NCBI RefSeq assembly: GCF_042646425.1
Contig: NZ_JBHRTR010000018.1
Span: forward strand, 20,427-84,426
Reading direction: 5' to 3'
Source: Marinibaculum pumilum
GTDB lineage: Bacteria; Pseudomonadota; Alphaproteobacteria; Ferrovibrionales; Ferrovibrionaceae
DNA length: 64,000 nucleotides
Shown piece after piece: positions 1 to 7,927 of this stretch (within the stretch, counting starts at the first letter, position 1; every line of letters starts with the position of its first letter). The notes under the pieces are model-generated. The model was not told the origin of the DNA, made no database searches, and saw only the letters and a list, made by a program, of their open reading frames with translations. The position numbers and the translations under genes were made by a program.

Positions 1-2
1 AG

Positions 3-248
3 GCGGCGCATGGCGAAAAGACAGCGGAACCGGCGGCGTCACCGGCCCGGCTGAACGCGGCGCTGAAGGAGGCCGAACGCAGCTATGTCCGGTTCCTGCG
101 CGCCGATGCCGGTACGGGCAGCGACAATGCCGCCTCGCTGATCCGGGCGGAGGAGGCCCTGCAGCGGAGCCTGACCCGGCTGGCCCAAGCGGAGGGCAGG
201 CCCACGCCCCCCGACCTCGCCCGCCTGTTCACCCGCAATGACCGGTAG
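3..248 (+). CDS. C-terminal fragment of an unknown protein (cut by window edge)
   Basis: The reading frame is open from the first bases of the window and closes with TAG at 246-248, giving about 81 residues of the C-terminus of a protein that starts outside. The segment is Ala/Arg/Glu rich and looks helical, with a piece reading LKEAERSYVRFL followed by a second predicted helix. I recognise no family. It lies upstream of, and in the same direction as, the type VI secretion-type genes, with a 237-bp gap to the next start, so it may belong to that island. Codon use matches the GC-rich neighbours. Confidence 0.5.
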   Translation, partial: AAHGEKTAEPAASPARLNAALKEAERSYVRFLRADAGTGSDNAASLIRAEEALQRSLTRLAQAEGRPTPPDLARLFTRNDR

Positions 249-485
249 CGCGGTCCGGTCCGGCGGTCGCCCCATTCCGGCATGCCAGCGGCCACCATGC
301 CAGACGAAAGTCCGGTGACATGGGCGGTGGCGCCGCGACATCCTCCACCGGCTTGGCTGATTGGCCTTGCAGAACCCGGCCCGGTCCCAACAATGACGGG
401 GAACGGTTCGTCGCGGCCGTGACCCGGTGGTGAACCGGTTGTCGCGGGCGGAAGCCGGATCATTGGCAGGCCGGGACGAAGGACG

Positions 486-908
486 ATGGCGAACGACCTG
501 AATGCACAGGGCAAGAAGGACTGGTACTGGCTGAACTTCGGCGTGTCGGAGACCACCAACAACGGGACCAGCACGACCATCAACCTGAGCCTTCTGGCCA
601 GCCCCTATATCGGCATGATGAAGGACATCTACCAGAAGTCCTCGACCGGCATGAAGATCTACCTGCCGGGCATCAATCTGACCATCAATCCGAAGCTCTA
701 TGACAAGTTCACGGCCCTGTCGTCGGAGGTCGGCGTCTCCGCCTATGCCAAGGAGGCGGTCGATACCGTCATCGATGTCAAGGGCGTGAGCGCGGCGGTC
801 AGCCCGATGGCGAAGATCGAGACGATCGCCGAGGCGGTACAGAAAGGCGTGAAGGCCGGCACCACCGCAATGTATTGCGGCACCAAGACGATGAAGTCCT
901 CGGTCTGA
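486..908 (+). CDS. Unknown 140-aa protein at the head of the T6SS tip/cargo genes
   Basis: Predicted 140 residues, ATG start 4 nt after an AAGGA ribosome-binding site (GGACGAAGGACG). I do not recognise a family. The N-terminal half is rich in Asn, Thr, Ser and Tyr, with a Trp-Tyr-Trp cluster at about residues 13-15, and contains alternating polar/hydrophobic stretches that could be beta strands. The C-terminal half is predicted helical and Ala/Val/Lys rich. There is no signal peptide or membrane segment. Its composition is visibly less GC-rich and more Lys/Asn/Tyr rich than its neighbours, which hints at an accessory origin. It stops 11 bp before the likely GTG start of the DUF2169 gene, so it is probably co-transcribed with that set. 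Cargo, cargo chaperone or immunity roles are all possible and none is demonstrated. Confidence 0.75.
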   Translation: MANDLNAQGKKDWYWLNFGVSETTNNGTSTTINLSLLASPYIGMMKDIYQKSSTGMKIYLPGINLTINPKLYDKFTALSSEVGVSAYAKEAVDTVIDVKGVSAAVSPMAKIETIAEAVQKGVKAGTTAMYCGTKTMKSSV

Positions 909-919
909 CGGGCCCCGCG

Positions 920-3631
920 GTGAAGGTCTACAAGCCACTGCGCCTGGGCTATCTGAGCCGGGTGGTGATGCATGCCGGGCAGGCCCGGCTGGCAGTCGCC
1001 CTGCTGAGCTACTTCCCCTTCGATGCACCGCGGCGCATCGGGCTGGAACAGGACATGTGGCAGGAGATCATGCCGGTCCTGGGCCAGCAGGTGCTCGACC
1101 CCTGCGACCCGAAGCCCCGGGCCGAGGTCCTGGTGCACGGCGCCTTCCATGCCGCCGGCGGCCAGGCGGTACCGAGCGGGCATGTGCGCCTGCAGCTGGG
1201 CGAGGCGATCGACAAGCGGCTGCGGGTATCCGGCCACCGGGAATGGCTGCGCTCCCCTGTCGGACGGGTCCATGCCAGCGCCCCGGTTCCGCTCGCCAGC
1301 CTGCCGCTGGACTGGCGCCATGCGTTCGGCGGCCATGACTGCAGCGACAATCCGGACGGCATCGGCCATTGGGGCCGGGCCAATGCCGACGGGCGCCGGC
1401 CGCTGCCCTGCCTAGAATATCCCGACGAGCCGATGGCCCTGCCGGACGACCATATCCGCCCCGCCGCGATGGCGCCGCGGCCGCTGACCCTGCCGGCGCG
1501 GCAGAAGCTGGCCGGCACCTACGACGCGCGCTGGTTCCGGCACCACCACCCGGGCTATCCGGCGGACATCGATCCCGACTTCTTCCTGGCCGCACCGCCC
1601 GATCAGGTCCTGCCGGGCTATTTCGCCGGCCGCGAAGCGTTCCGGCTGGAGGGCATGCACCCGGACCGGCCGGTCCAGTCCGGCCACCTGCCCGGCCTGC
1701 GCGCGCGCTGCTTCGTGGAGCGGAAGCCGGCCGGCACGGCGGCACCCGGTTTCGACGAAGTGCCGCTGCATGCCGACACCCTGTTCCTGTTCCCGGAGAT
1801 CGGGCGCGGCATCCTGGCCCATCACGGCAGCGTGGCGGTGGAGGGGCTGGACGCGCTGGACATCGGCTACCTGATCGCCGGTTTCGAGTGGCAGGAGGAT
1901 GCGCCGCGCCCGCCGACCCACTGGCATCAAGCGCTGGAACGGCGGCGCGACCCTGCGGGCGGCGCGATGGCGCTGCTGGCGACCGACGATATCTGCCCCC
2001 TGGGCTGGGACGAGCCGACCCTGGAGGCCGCCCGCACGATCCGGCCGCTCGTCCCGCGCGAGAACCAGGGGGTGCCGCCGCGCCTCGTCCGCCTGTTCGA
2101 CAAGGGGCGCGCGAAGGCCGCCGCGACGATGGCGGCCGCAGGGCTCGCCCCGCTGAAGGAGGAACCGCCGGCAGGTCCGCCGAAGGAACCGCCGGAGCTG
2201 AAGGAGATCATGGCCGCGTGCGAGGCGCTGAAGGGATTGACCCTGAACAGCCAGGCGGACGCGGACGCTTTCAACGCGCAGATGCAGGCCATCGCCGAAA
2301 AGGTGGAACGCCTGGCGCGCGGCGAGACCTTCGAGACCCTGCGCGCCGCGCGGCAGGTGGCGGGCCGCTTCGGCTATGATTTCGACGACCTGCTGGCGCG
2401 GTCGCAGGCGGAGGCGGAGACCGACCCCGACGATGTCGCCGCGCGGATCATGCGCACCCTTCACCAGGGCGACGGAATGCTGCCGCCGGACCGAGCCGGC
2501 GAACTGGCAGCCGCACTGCCGCCGGACCTGCAGGGCGAGATGGCCGGCCATCTGCGGGAGGCCGCCGGCGGCATCGCCGCCATGAAGCGCGACGGCGCCC
2601 ACCTGCTGCCGCCGCCGGCCCGCTTGCCGGCCAGCCGCCAGGCGGCGAAGGCCCGTGTCCTGGCCGCGGCCCTATCCTCGGGCCAGCCGCCGGCGGACCC
2701 CGCCATGGCCGGCCTGGACCTGAGTGGCCGGCGGCTGGACGGCATGAACCTGGCCGGGGTCGATTTCACCGGCAGCGACTTCACCGGTGCCTCGCTGATC
2801 GGGACAAATCTGGAAGGGGCCGGGCTGGCCCATGCCGACCTGAGCCGCGCGAACCTGTCCGGCGCCAGCCTGAAGGGTGCCAACCTGGACAAGGCGCGGA
2901 TGGACGCGACCCTGTTCAACGGGGCGGACCTGAGCGGGCTGATCCTGACCGGGGTCGCGGGCGAACGCCTGTCCTTCGACGGCGGCACCCTGACCGACAC
3001 GCGCTTCGTCGATGCCCGCATGCCTGGCGCCAGCTTCGCCGGCGCCAGCCTGTCGGGCACGATGTTCGACCGCTGCGAGATGCCGACCGCGGACTTCCGC
3101 AAGGCGAAACTGGCAGGGGCCACCTTCGCGGCCTGCCGGCTGCCGGGCGCCCATTTCGACGGCGCCGCCGGCAAGGGGCTGCTGATGCTCAACTGCATCG
3201 CACCCGGCGCCCGCTTCAACGGCTGCAGCATCGTGCAGTTCGCCGTCGGCGGCACGACGAACCTGGACGGGGCGAGCTTCCTGGGCTGCACGATGCCATC
3301 CTGCAACCTGAGCATGGCGTCGCTGCGGGGCGCGATGATCGCCGACAGCCTGCTGACCGGCGGCAACTTCATGCAGAGCGACCTGACCGGCGCGGATCTG
3401 TCGGGCAGCCATCTGCGGAATGCCGTGATGATGCGCGCCAACCTGACGGATGCCCGCCTAGAGGGCACCGATGCGATGCGCGCCAACCTGCTGCACGCCC
3501 GCTTCGACGGTGCGAAGCTGCAGGGCGCAAACCTCTATGGCGCAAACCTGATGAAGGCCGCGTTCCGCAAGACGGATCTGGGCACGGCCAACCTGGCCAA
3601 GACTCAGCTCGACCGGTCGAACGCACCCTGA
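920..3631 (+). CDS. DUF2169 / pentapeptide-repeat fusion protein (T6SS cargo adaptor-like)
   Basis: About 903 residues. The N-terminal part (roughly residues 1-330) has the DUF2169 look: a start reading VKVYKPLRLGYLSR, then W-R-H-A-F-G-G-H and P-N-P-like blocks. The middle (about 400-580) is a helical Ala/Glu-rich linker. The C-terminal about 300 residues are pentapeptide repeats of the A(D/N)LXX type (for example DLSRANLSGASLKGANL), expected to fold as a right-handed quadrilateral beta-helix. DUF2169 proteins are known next to T6SS vgrG and PAAR-like DUF4150 genes and are thought to act as adaptors loading cargo on the spike. I chose GTG at 920 because family members begin near this motif; a TTG at 875 would overlap the upstream gene. 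A spike gene (DUF4150) follows 18 bp downstream. Confidence 0.85.
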   Translation: MKVYKPLRLGYLSRVVMHAGQARLAVALLSYFPFDAPRRIGLEQDMWQEIMPVLGQQVLDPCDPKPRAEVLVHGAFHAAGGQAVPSGHVRLQLGEAIDKRLRVSGHREWLRSPVGRVHASAPVPLASLPLDWRHAFGGHDCSDNPDGIGHWGRANADGRRPLPCLEYPDEPMALPDDHIRPAAMAPRPLTLPARQKLAGTYDARWFRHHHPGYPADIDPDFFLAAPPDQVLPGYFAGREAFRLEGMHPDRPVQSGHLPGLRARCFVERKPAGTAAPGFDEVPLHADTLFLFPEIGRGILAHHGSVAVEGLDALDIGYLIAGFEWQEDAPRPPTHWHQALERRRDPAGGAMALLATDDICPLGWDEPTLEAARTIRPLVPRENQGVPPRLVRLFDKGRAKAAATMAAAGLAPLKEEPPAGPPKEPPELKEIMAACEALKGLTLNSQADADAFNAQMQAIAEKVERLARGETFETLRAARQVAGRFGYDFDDLLARSQAEAETDPDDVAARIMRTLHQGDGMLPPDRAGELAAALPPDLQGEMAGHLREAAGGIAAMKRDGAHLLPPPARLPASRQAAKARVLAAALSSGQPPADPAMAGLDLSGRRLDGMNLAGVDFTGSDFTGASLIGTNLEGAGLAHADLSRANLSGASLKGANLDKARMDATLFNGADLSGLILTGVAGERLSFDGGTLTDTRFVDARMPGASFAGASLSGTMFDRCEMPTADFRKAKLAGATFAACRLPGAHFDGAAGKGLLMLNCIAPGARFNGCSIVQFAVGGTTNLDGASFLGCTMPSCNLSMASLRGAMIADSLLTGGNFMQSDLTGADLSGSHLRNAVMMRANLTDARLEGTDAMRANLLHARFDGAKLQGANLYGANLMKAAFRKTDLGTANLAKTQLDRSNAP

Positions 3632-3649
3632 CGGGGGACGAGAAGGCGG

Positions 3650-4042
3650 ATGTTCAACAACACCTCGATGGGCGGGCAGAGCCTGGGCTTTCCCGATGTC
3701 TGCAAGACGCCGACCCCGGTCGGCTCGGTGCCGATCCCCTATCCGAACACGGCGGAGGAGCCGCTGAACCTGCCCTTCATGCCGTCGGTCTTCTACGGCT
3801 GCGGCCCGGCCCACGTGGTGTCCGGGGTGACCGAACTCAGCGAGGGCGACGAGCCCGGCGTCGGCATGGGGGTCGCCTCGGGCCAGGATTCCGGGCCGGA
3901 GCGGACGATCCTGCCCTCGATGACCGTCTTCGTGAACGGCCAGCCGGTCGACAAGATGACCTCGCCCACCAGCCATAACGGCAACAATGCCATCGGCGCC
4001 AAGCTGGTCCCCAGCCAGGTGGTGACGATGACCCTGACCTGA
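3650..4042 (+). CDS. DUF4150 PAAR-like spike protein
   Basis: 130 residues, ATG with GGGGGACGAGAAGGCGG upstream. The sequence has the DUF4150 layout: an early C-K-T-P segment (residues 18-21) with P-Y-P-N, a central YGCGPAHVV and a late SPTSHNGNNAIG, matching the PAAR-like family that caps VgrG trimers. Potential metal-binding Cys and His residues are present. The product is expected to be a small cone-shaped beta protein sharpening the type VI spike. It sits between the DUF2169 adaptor and a pentapeptide protein, the usual arrangement for this adaptor/spike pair. There is no C-terminal toxin extension, so any effector must be a separate protein. Confidence 0.88.
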   Translation: MFNNTSMGGQSLGFPDVCKTPTPVGSVPIPYPNTAEEPLNLPFMPSVFYGCGPAHVVSGVTELSEGDEPGVGMGVASGQDSGPERTILPSMTVFVNGQPVDKMTSPTSHNGNNAIGAKLVPSQVVTMTLT

Positions 4043-4057
4043 CGCGGGGCACGCGAG

Positions 4058-5269
4058 ATGGCCGAGAGCGCCCCGAACGAGAGCATCCTGAGTGGGATGC
4101 AGCGCGAGATCGAGGAGGCGGTCAGCGGCACCGTCTTCATGTCCCGCGACGAGCTGCTGCACGAATATAACGGCTGCCAGGTGCTGACCCGCATCGACAC
4201 CGATGGCGAGGATCTGCGCGGCCTCGACCTCAGCCATGCGCTGTGGGAGGGCTGCAGCTTCCGAGGCGCCGACCTGCGCGGCAGCAACCTGTCCTCCGGC
4301 GTCTTCAACAACTGCCGTTTCGACGATGCCCTGCTGGACGGGACGGACGCCACCTCCGCGATGTTCAGCGGCTGCAGCTGGGAAGGCACGCAGTTCGGCG
4401 CCGCGCAGCTGCCGAGCGCGACCCTGTCGGATGGTTTTCTCCGCGGCGCCGACCTGCACCGGGTCGCGCTGGACGGCGCCATCCTCAGCAAGCTGGACCT
4501 CAGCGGCTGCCGCCTGCCCCGGCAGCTGAAGCGCTGCGCCATCGCGAGCACGATCCTGCAGAAGGCTGACCTGTCGGGGGGGACCTACGAGCGCTGCGCC
4601 TTCGTCAACTGCGACACAGGCGCCATCGACCTGACCGGCGCCGTGCTGCTGCAATGCGTGCTGGTGAAGCCCGACCTGGCGGAGGCACGGCTGCATGGGG
4701 TGCGGCTTAACCGCTGCAACATCGTCGAGGCGGTGCTGCCGGGACGCAGCTTCGACAGCCACGATTTCACTCAGACCCAGTTCATCAAGGCGAAGATGCC
4801 GCGCTGCAGCCTGCGCGGCGCCCGCCTCGATCGCTGCAACTTCTTCGCCGCCGACCTGGCGGGCTGCGATTTCACCGGGGCCGGCATCGCCAACGGCATC
4901 TTCACCGGTGCCGACCTGACCGGCGCGACCCTGGCGGGCGCGCAGCTGGGCGGCGCCAATTTCACTGAGGCGAAGCTGGCCCAGGCCGACCTCGCCGGGG
5001 CGCAGGCGAAGCATGCGAATTTCGGCAAGGCGGTGCTGACCGGCGCCGTGCTGCGGGACTGCGGCCTGGAACATGCGCTGTTCGGCCATGCCGACCTGAC
5101 CGATGTCGACGGCAGCGGCGCCAATCTCCACCGGGCGCGCTTCCATCGCGCGATCGAGGAACGGACCGACTGGCGGCGCGCGAACCGCAAGGCCGCGCTG
5201 GGCGACGACGAGGAACTGAAGCGTGCGGAGGACTGGCCCACCGCGCGCAAGGCCGGGGCGAAGGCCTGA
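4058..5269 (+). CDS. Pentapeptide-repeat protein of the T6SS tip/cargo island
   Basis: 403 residues, ATG start 15 bp after the DUF4150 stop. Residues about 50-365 are almost continuous pentapeptide repeats (blocks such as DLRGLDLSHALWEGC and FRGADLRGSNL), with Cys at many of the outward positions (GCSF, NCRF, RCNF), so the protein should form a long beta-helix. There is no signal peptide. A separate pentapeptide protein beside DUF2169, DUF4150 and DUF3540 genes recurs in T6SS-associated clusters. Its role is unproven; a spike extension, a cargo or a protective protein are all possible. It is clearly related in style to the repeat part of the DUF2169 fusion two genes upstream, suggesting duplication of the repeat region. 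Confidence 0.85.
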   Translation: MAESAPNESILSGMQREIEEAVSGTVFMSRDELLHEYNGCQVLTRIDTDGEDLRGLDLSHALWEGCSFRGADLRGSNLSSGVFNNCRFDDALLDGTDATSAMFSGCSWEGTQFGAAQLPSATLSDGFLRGADLHRVALDGAILSKLDLSGCRLPRQLKRCAIASTILQKADLSGGTYERCAFVNCDTGAIDLTGAVLLQCVLVKPDLAEARLHGVRLNRCNIVEAVLPGRSFDSHDFTQTQFIKAKMPRCSLRGARLDRCNFFAADLAGCDFTGAGIANGIFTGADLTGATLAGAQLGGANFTEAKLAQADLAGAQAKHANFGKAVLTGAVLRDCGLEHALFGHADLTDVDGSGANLHRARFHRAIEERTDWRRANRKAALGDDEELKRAEDWPTARKAGAKA

Positions 5270-5301
5270 TCGCTCCGGGCCGGCACAGGGAGAACCCGAA
5301 G

Positions 5302-6015
5302 ATGACCGAGACAAGGCTGGCAGAGGCGCCGCGGAACAGTTCGCCGACCGGTCCGGCACGCGGTACGGACATGGCCGGCGAGCATGTCTTCTCCGCCCAT
5401 GTGCTGGGCGGCACCGCCGATCCGCGCCGCTTCCACCTGGCCTGCGGGGCCGACGGCGCGGAATCCGAGGCCGGCATGGCCGCCGGCTGCCTGATCCTGC
5501 CGGAGCCGGGCGACCTGGTGCTTTGCGGCGCCTGCCGGGACGGCACCGGAACCAGGGTCTACATCCTCTCGGTGCTGGTGCGTGCCGCCGCCGACCGGCC
5601 GCCGGTGCTCAGCCCGGCCGGCGGCCTGCATGTCGATGCCGCCCAGGGGCCCCTCACCCTGAGTGCCGGCACCATGGTCCTGGAGGCTGCGACAGCGCTG
5701 CAGATGAAGGCGGCCACGGCCGACATGGAGGCCGGCGCCGGCACTTTCCGGATCGCCAGCGTGATGCTGGAAAGCCGCGCGGCGCTGGCCCGGATCGGCA
5801 GCCTGCAGCTGCTGGGCGAACGGCTGCTGTCGCTGGTCCGCTCGGTCTCCGGCCGGCACCAGCGCGCCACCCGCACGGTGGAGGAACTGGACCAGCTGAA
5901 GGCCGGCGAGGTGGCGGTCAATGCCGAGCGCCTGATCACCAACCAGGCGCACCACATCGTCCATGTCTCGACCGAGGATATGCGCTTCGACGGCGCCCGC
6001 ATCCATATGGGGTGA
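5302..6015 (+). CDS. DUF3540 family protein
   Basis: 237 residues, ATG start with an AGGGAGAA ribosome-binding site 32 bp after the preceding gene. Features of the DUF3540 family are visible: an N-terminal OB-like beta segment with LPEPGDLVLCGACRD at about residues 60-75, a beta-rich middle (LHVDAAQGPLTLSAG) and a C-terminal helix followed by H-H-I-V-H-V-S-T-E-D and a final R-I-H-M-G typical of baseplate-like proteins. DUF3540 genes travel with DUF2169 and DUF4150 genes in T6SS islands; the protein may be an accessory of the spike complex. It ends 7 bp from the convergent TPR gene and is the last gene of the plus-strand run. Confidence 0.8.
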   Translation: MTETRLAEAPRNSSPTGPARGTDMAGEHVFSAHVLGGTADPRRFHLACGADGAESEAGMAAGCLILPEPGDLVLCGACRDGTGTRVYILSVLVRAAADRPPVLSPAGGLHVDAAQGPLTLSAGTMVLEAATALQMKAATADMEAGAGTFRIASVMLESRAALARIGSLQLLGERLLSLVRSVSGRHQRATRTVEELDQLKAGEVAVNAERLITNQAHHIVHVSTEDMRFDGARIHMG

Positions 6016-6022
6016 GGCGCCC

Positions 6023-7927
6023 TCAGCCGATCCGGGCGCGCAGCTCGCCGCGGAGATCGTCGACCACGGCCGGCCAGTCGCCGGTGCGGGCGGCGCGGAA
6101 GGTCCGCACGCTGGGATAGGCTTCCGCCACTAGGCCGCGCCGGCCCCAGAGCCAGCCGGGCAGCACCGGCAGGGCGGCCCAGCATTCCCGTCCCAATGCG
6201 CCGGCCAGGTGCGGGATCAGCCCGTCGGCGGAGATCACCAGGTCCGCCAGCGACAGCGCGGCGGCGACATCGTCCAGGTCCCGGCATAGCCCCGCCAGGT
6301 CGCCGATGCCGAAATCCTCCATCAGCGCCGCGTCGTTCGCGCCGGTCTGGTAGCTGAGCGACAGGAAGCGCACCGGCATACCGTCGAACAGCGGCTCCAG
6401 GGTCCTGAACGGCAGGTCCTGGTCGGGCCCGAAGGCCGTGCCGGCTTCGCGCCAGCAGACGATGACGACGGGTTCGTTCGCGACGAACAGGGATGCCGGC
6501 CAGGGACGATCGCGCCCCGGAGCCGGGACGAGATAGGGAATGTCACCCGGCAGCGCGCGGCCGCGCAGGCCCAGGACCGACGGCAGGGCCGGCAGCGCCA
6601 GGCGGGCGTCCTCGGCCGCCCCAGCCGCCGCCTCGAAGCGCAGCTCCGCCACACCGTCCAGCGACTGCAGCAGGGGACCGAAGACCGGCTCGCAGCACAG
6701 GACCAGCCGGCCGGCCCGCGCGGCCGCCTGCGGCACCAGGCGGGCGAGCGCGATCACCAGCTGCGGATCGACCCCCGTCGCGTCTATGGTCAGGGTGCCC
6801 GGCACCGCCTGCCCGTCCCAGCGCGCGGCACCTGCCGGCCCAGGCCCGGCCTCCGCCGCCAGCAGCGCCCAGGCGTCGGTCTTGCCCTCCGTCATGTCGA
6901 GGAACTGCAGCAGGCGGCGGGCATCCGACAGATCCGCGATCTGGCCCAGCAGTTCGCGCGCCTTGCCGAACTTGCCGTCCTCGATCAGGCCGAGCCCGAG
7001 GCAGAACTTCGCCGCCCGATGCTCCGGGTCGCGGGCCAGCACTTCCATGCTGGCGGCCATCGACCGGTTGCGCTTGCCGGCCGACAGTGCGGCCTGGGCC
7101 AGGGCCGCCCGCGCATCCAGGCTGTCGGGATGGGCCAGGACCGCATTTTCCAGCGCCACGACGGCAAGGCCCCTGCTGCCCAGGGCATCATGCACCTGCG
7201 CCTTGGTCATCAGCAGCGGCAGGTCGCGCGGCACCTGCAACTCCGCCCGCTCGACAAGGTCCAGCGCGGCCTCCGCCTCGCCCCGCGCCAATAGAAGCTG
7301 CGCCAGATTAACCGCCGCCTGCGCGAATGCGGGATCGCAGTCCAACGCGGCGCGATAGGCGGCGATGGCCGCCTCGATCCGGTCGCTGCCGGGCGCCGCC
7401 TCGCGCCAGGCCGCGTCGCTCATCGCCTGGATCGCCAGCGCCATGCCGAAATGGCTCTGCGGTGCGTCCGGCCGCAGCTCTTGCACATCGCGGAAGACGG
7501 CGATCGCCGCCGCCGGCTCGCCTGCCTCCACCAGGACGCTGCCCAGGTTGCACAGAATGTCCGGATTGTCCGGCTCCAGCGCATGGGCACGGCGGAAGCT
7601 GCCGACGGCCGCCTCGACCTCCTGCACCGCGGCCAGGGCGCCGCCCTTGTTGACGAACAGCCGCGCCGACCCTTGCGGGTGCTGCTTCTGCGCATTGCCA
7701 TAAGCCATCAGGGCATCGCCCGGCTGGCCGCGCGCCAGCAGCAGGTCGCCGATGCCGACCATTGCCTCGAAGTTGCGCGGCTCCAGCTCCAGGACCCGGC
7801 GGTAGACCTCGCCCGCCTCCTCCAGCCGCCCGCGCCGCAGATGCTGGTCCGCCGCGTCGAGCGCCTCGCGCAGCGCCTGCTCCCGCTCCGCCGCCTCGCC
7901 GTCCGGTTTGCCGTGGGGGCCGGTCAT
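6023..7927 (-). CDS. TPR protein with glycosyltransferase-like C-terminal domain
   Basis: 634 residues from an ATG that overlaps the vgrG stop as ATGA (7924-7927), so translation is probably coupled to vgrG. Residues about 1-300 hold tetratricopeptide repeats (for example LEPRNFEAMVGIGDLLLARG, LEPDNPDILCNLGSVLVEAG). The C-terminal about 250 residues resemble the heptosyltransferase-like domain often attached to TPR proteins: an S-L-S-Y-Q-T segment, then ADLVISADGLIPHLAGALG and a late YPSVRTFRAARTGDW. The usual acceptor motif is only loosely kept, so catalytic activity is uncertain. Given its position, a role in loading or modifying the VgrG spike or its cargo is possible (inference). Confidence 0.8.
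   Translation of the reverse strand: MTGPHGKPDGEAAEREQALREALDAADQHLRRGRLEEAGEVYRRVLELEPRNFEAMVGIGDLLLARGQPGDALMAYGNAQKQHPQGSARLFVNKGGALAAVQEVEAAVGSFRRAHALEPDNPDILCNLGSVLVEAGEPAAAIAVFRDVQELRPDAPQSHFGMALAIQAMSDAAWREAAPGSDRIEAAIAAYRAALDCDPAFAQAAVNLAQLLLARGEAEAALDLVERAELQVPRDLPLLMTKAQVHDALGSRGLAVVALENAVLAHPDSLDARAALAQAALSAGKRNRSMAASMEVLARDPEHRAAKFCLGLGLIEDGKFGKARELLGQIADLSDARRLLQFLDMTEGKTDAWALLAAEAGPGPAGAARWDGQAVPGTLTIDATGVDPQLVIALARLVPQAAARAGRLVLCCEPVFGPLLQSLDGVAELRFEAAAGAAEDARLALPALPSVLGLRGRALPGDIPYLVPAPGRDRPWPASLFVANEPVVIVCWREAGTAFGPDQDLPFRTLEPLFDGMPVRFLSLSYQTGANDAALMEDFGIGDLAGLCRDLDDVAAALSLADLVISADGLIPHLAGALGRECWAALPVLPGWLWGRRGLVAEAYPSVRTFRAARTGDWPAVVDDLRGELRARIG

Noticed and set aside
875..920. 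TTG at 875 as the start of the DUF2169 fusion
   Set aside because: It would overlap the upstream gene by 34 bp and add residues not seen at the N-terminus of the family; GTG at 920 begins at the family motif.
3458..5359. Long open frame on the minus strand opposite the pentapeptide-repeat genes
   Set aside because: The regular codon pattern of the pentapeptide repeats and high GC content remove stops on the other strand. It lacks a recognisable family and a ribosome-binding site; the plus-strand genes have family support.
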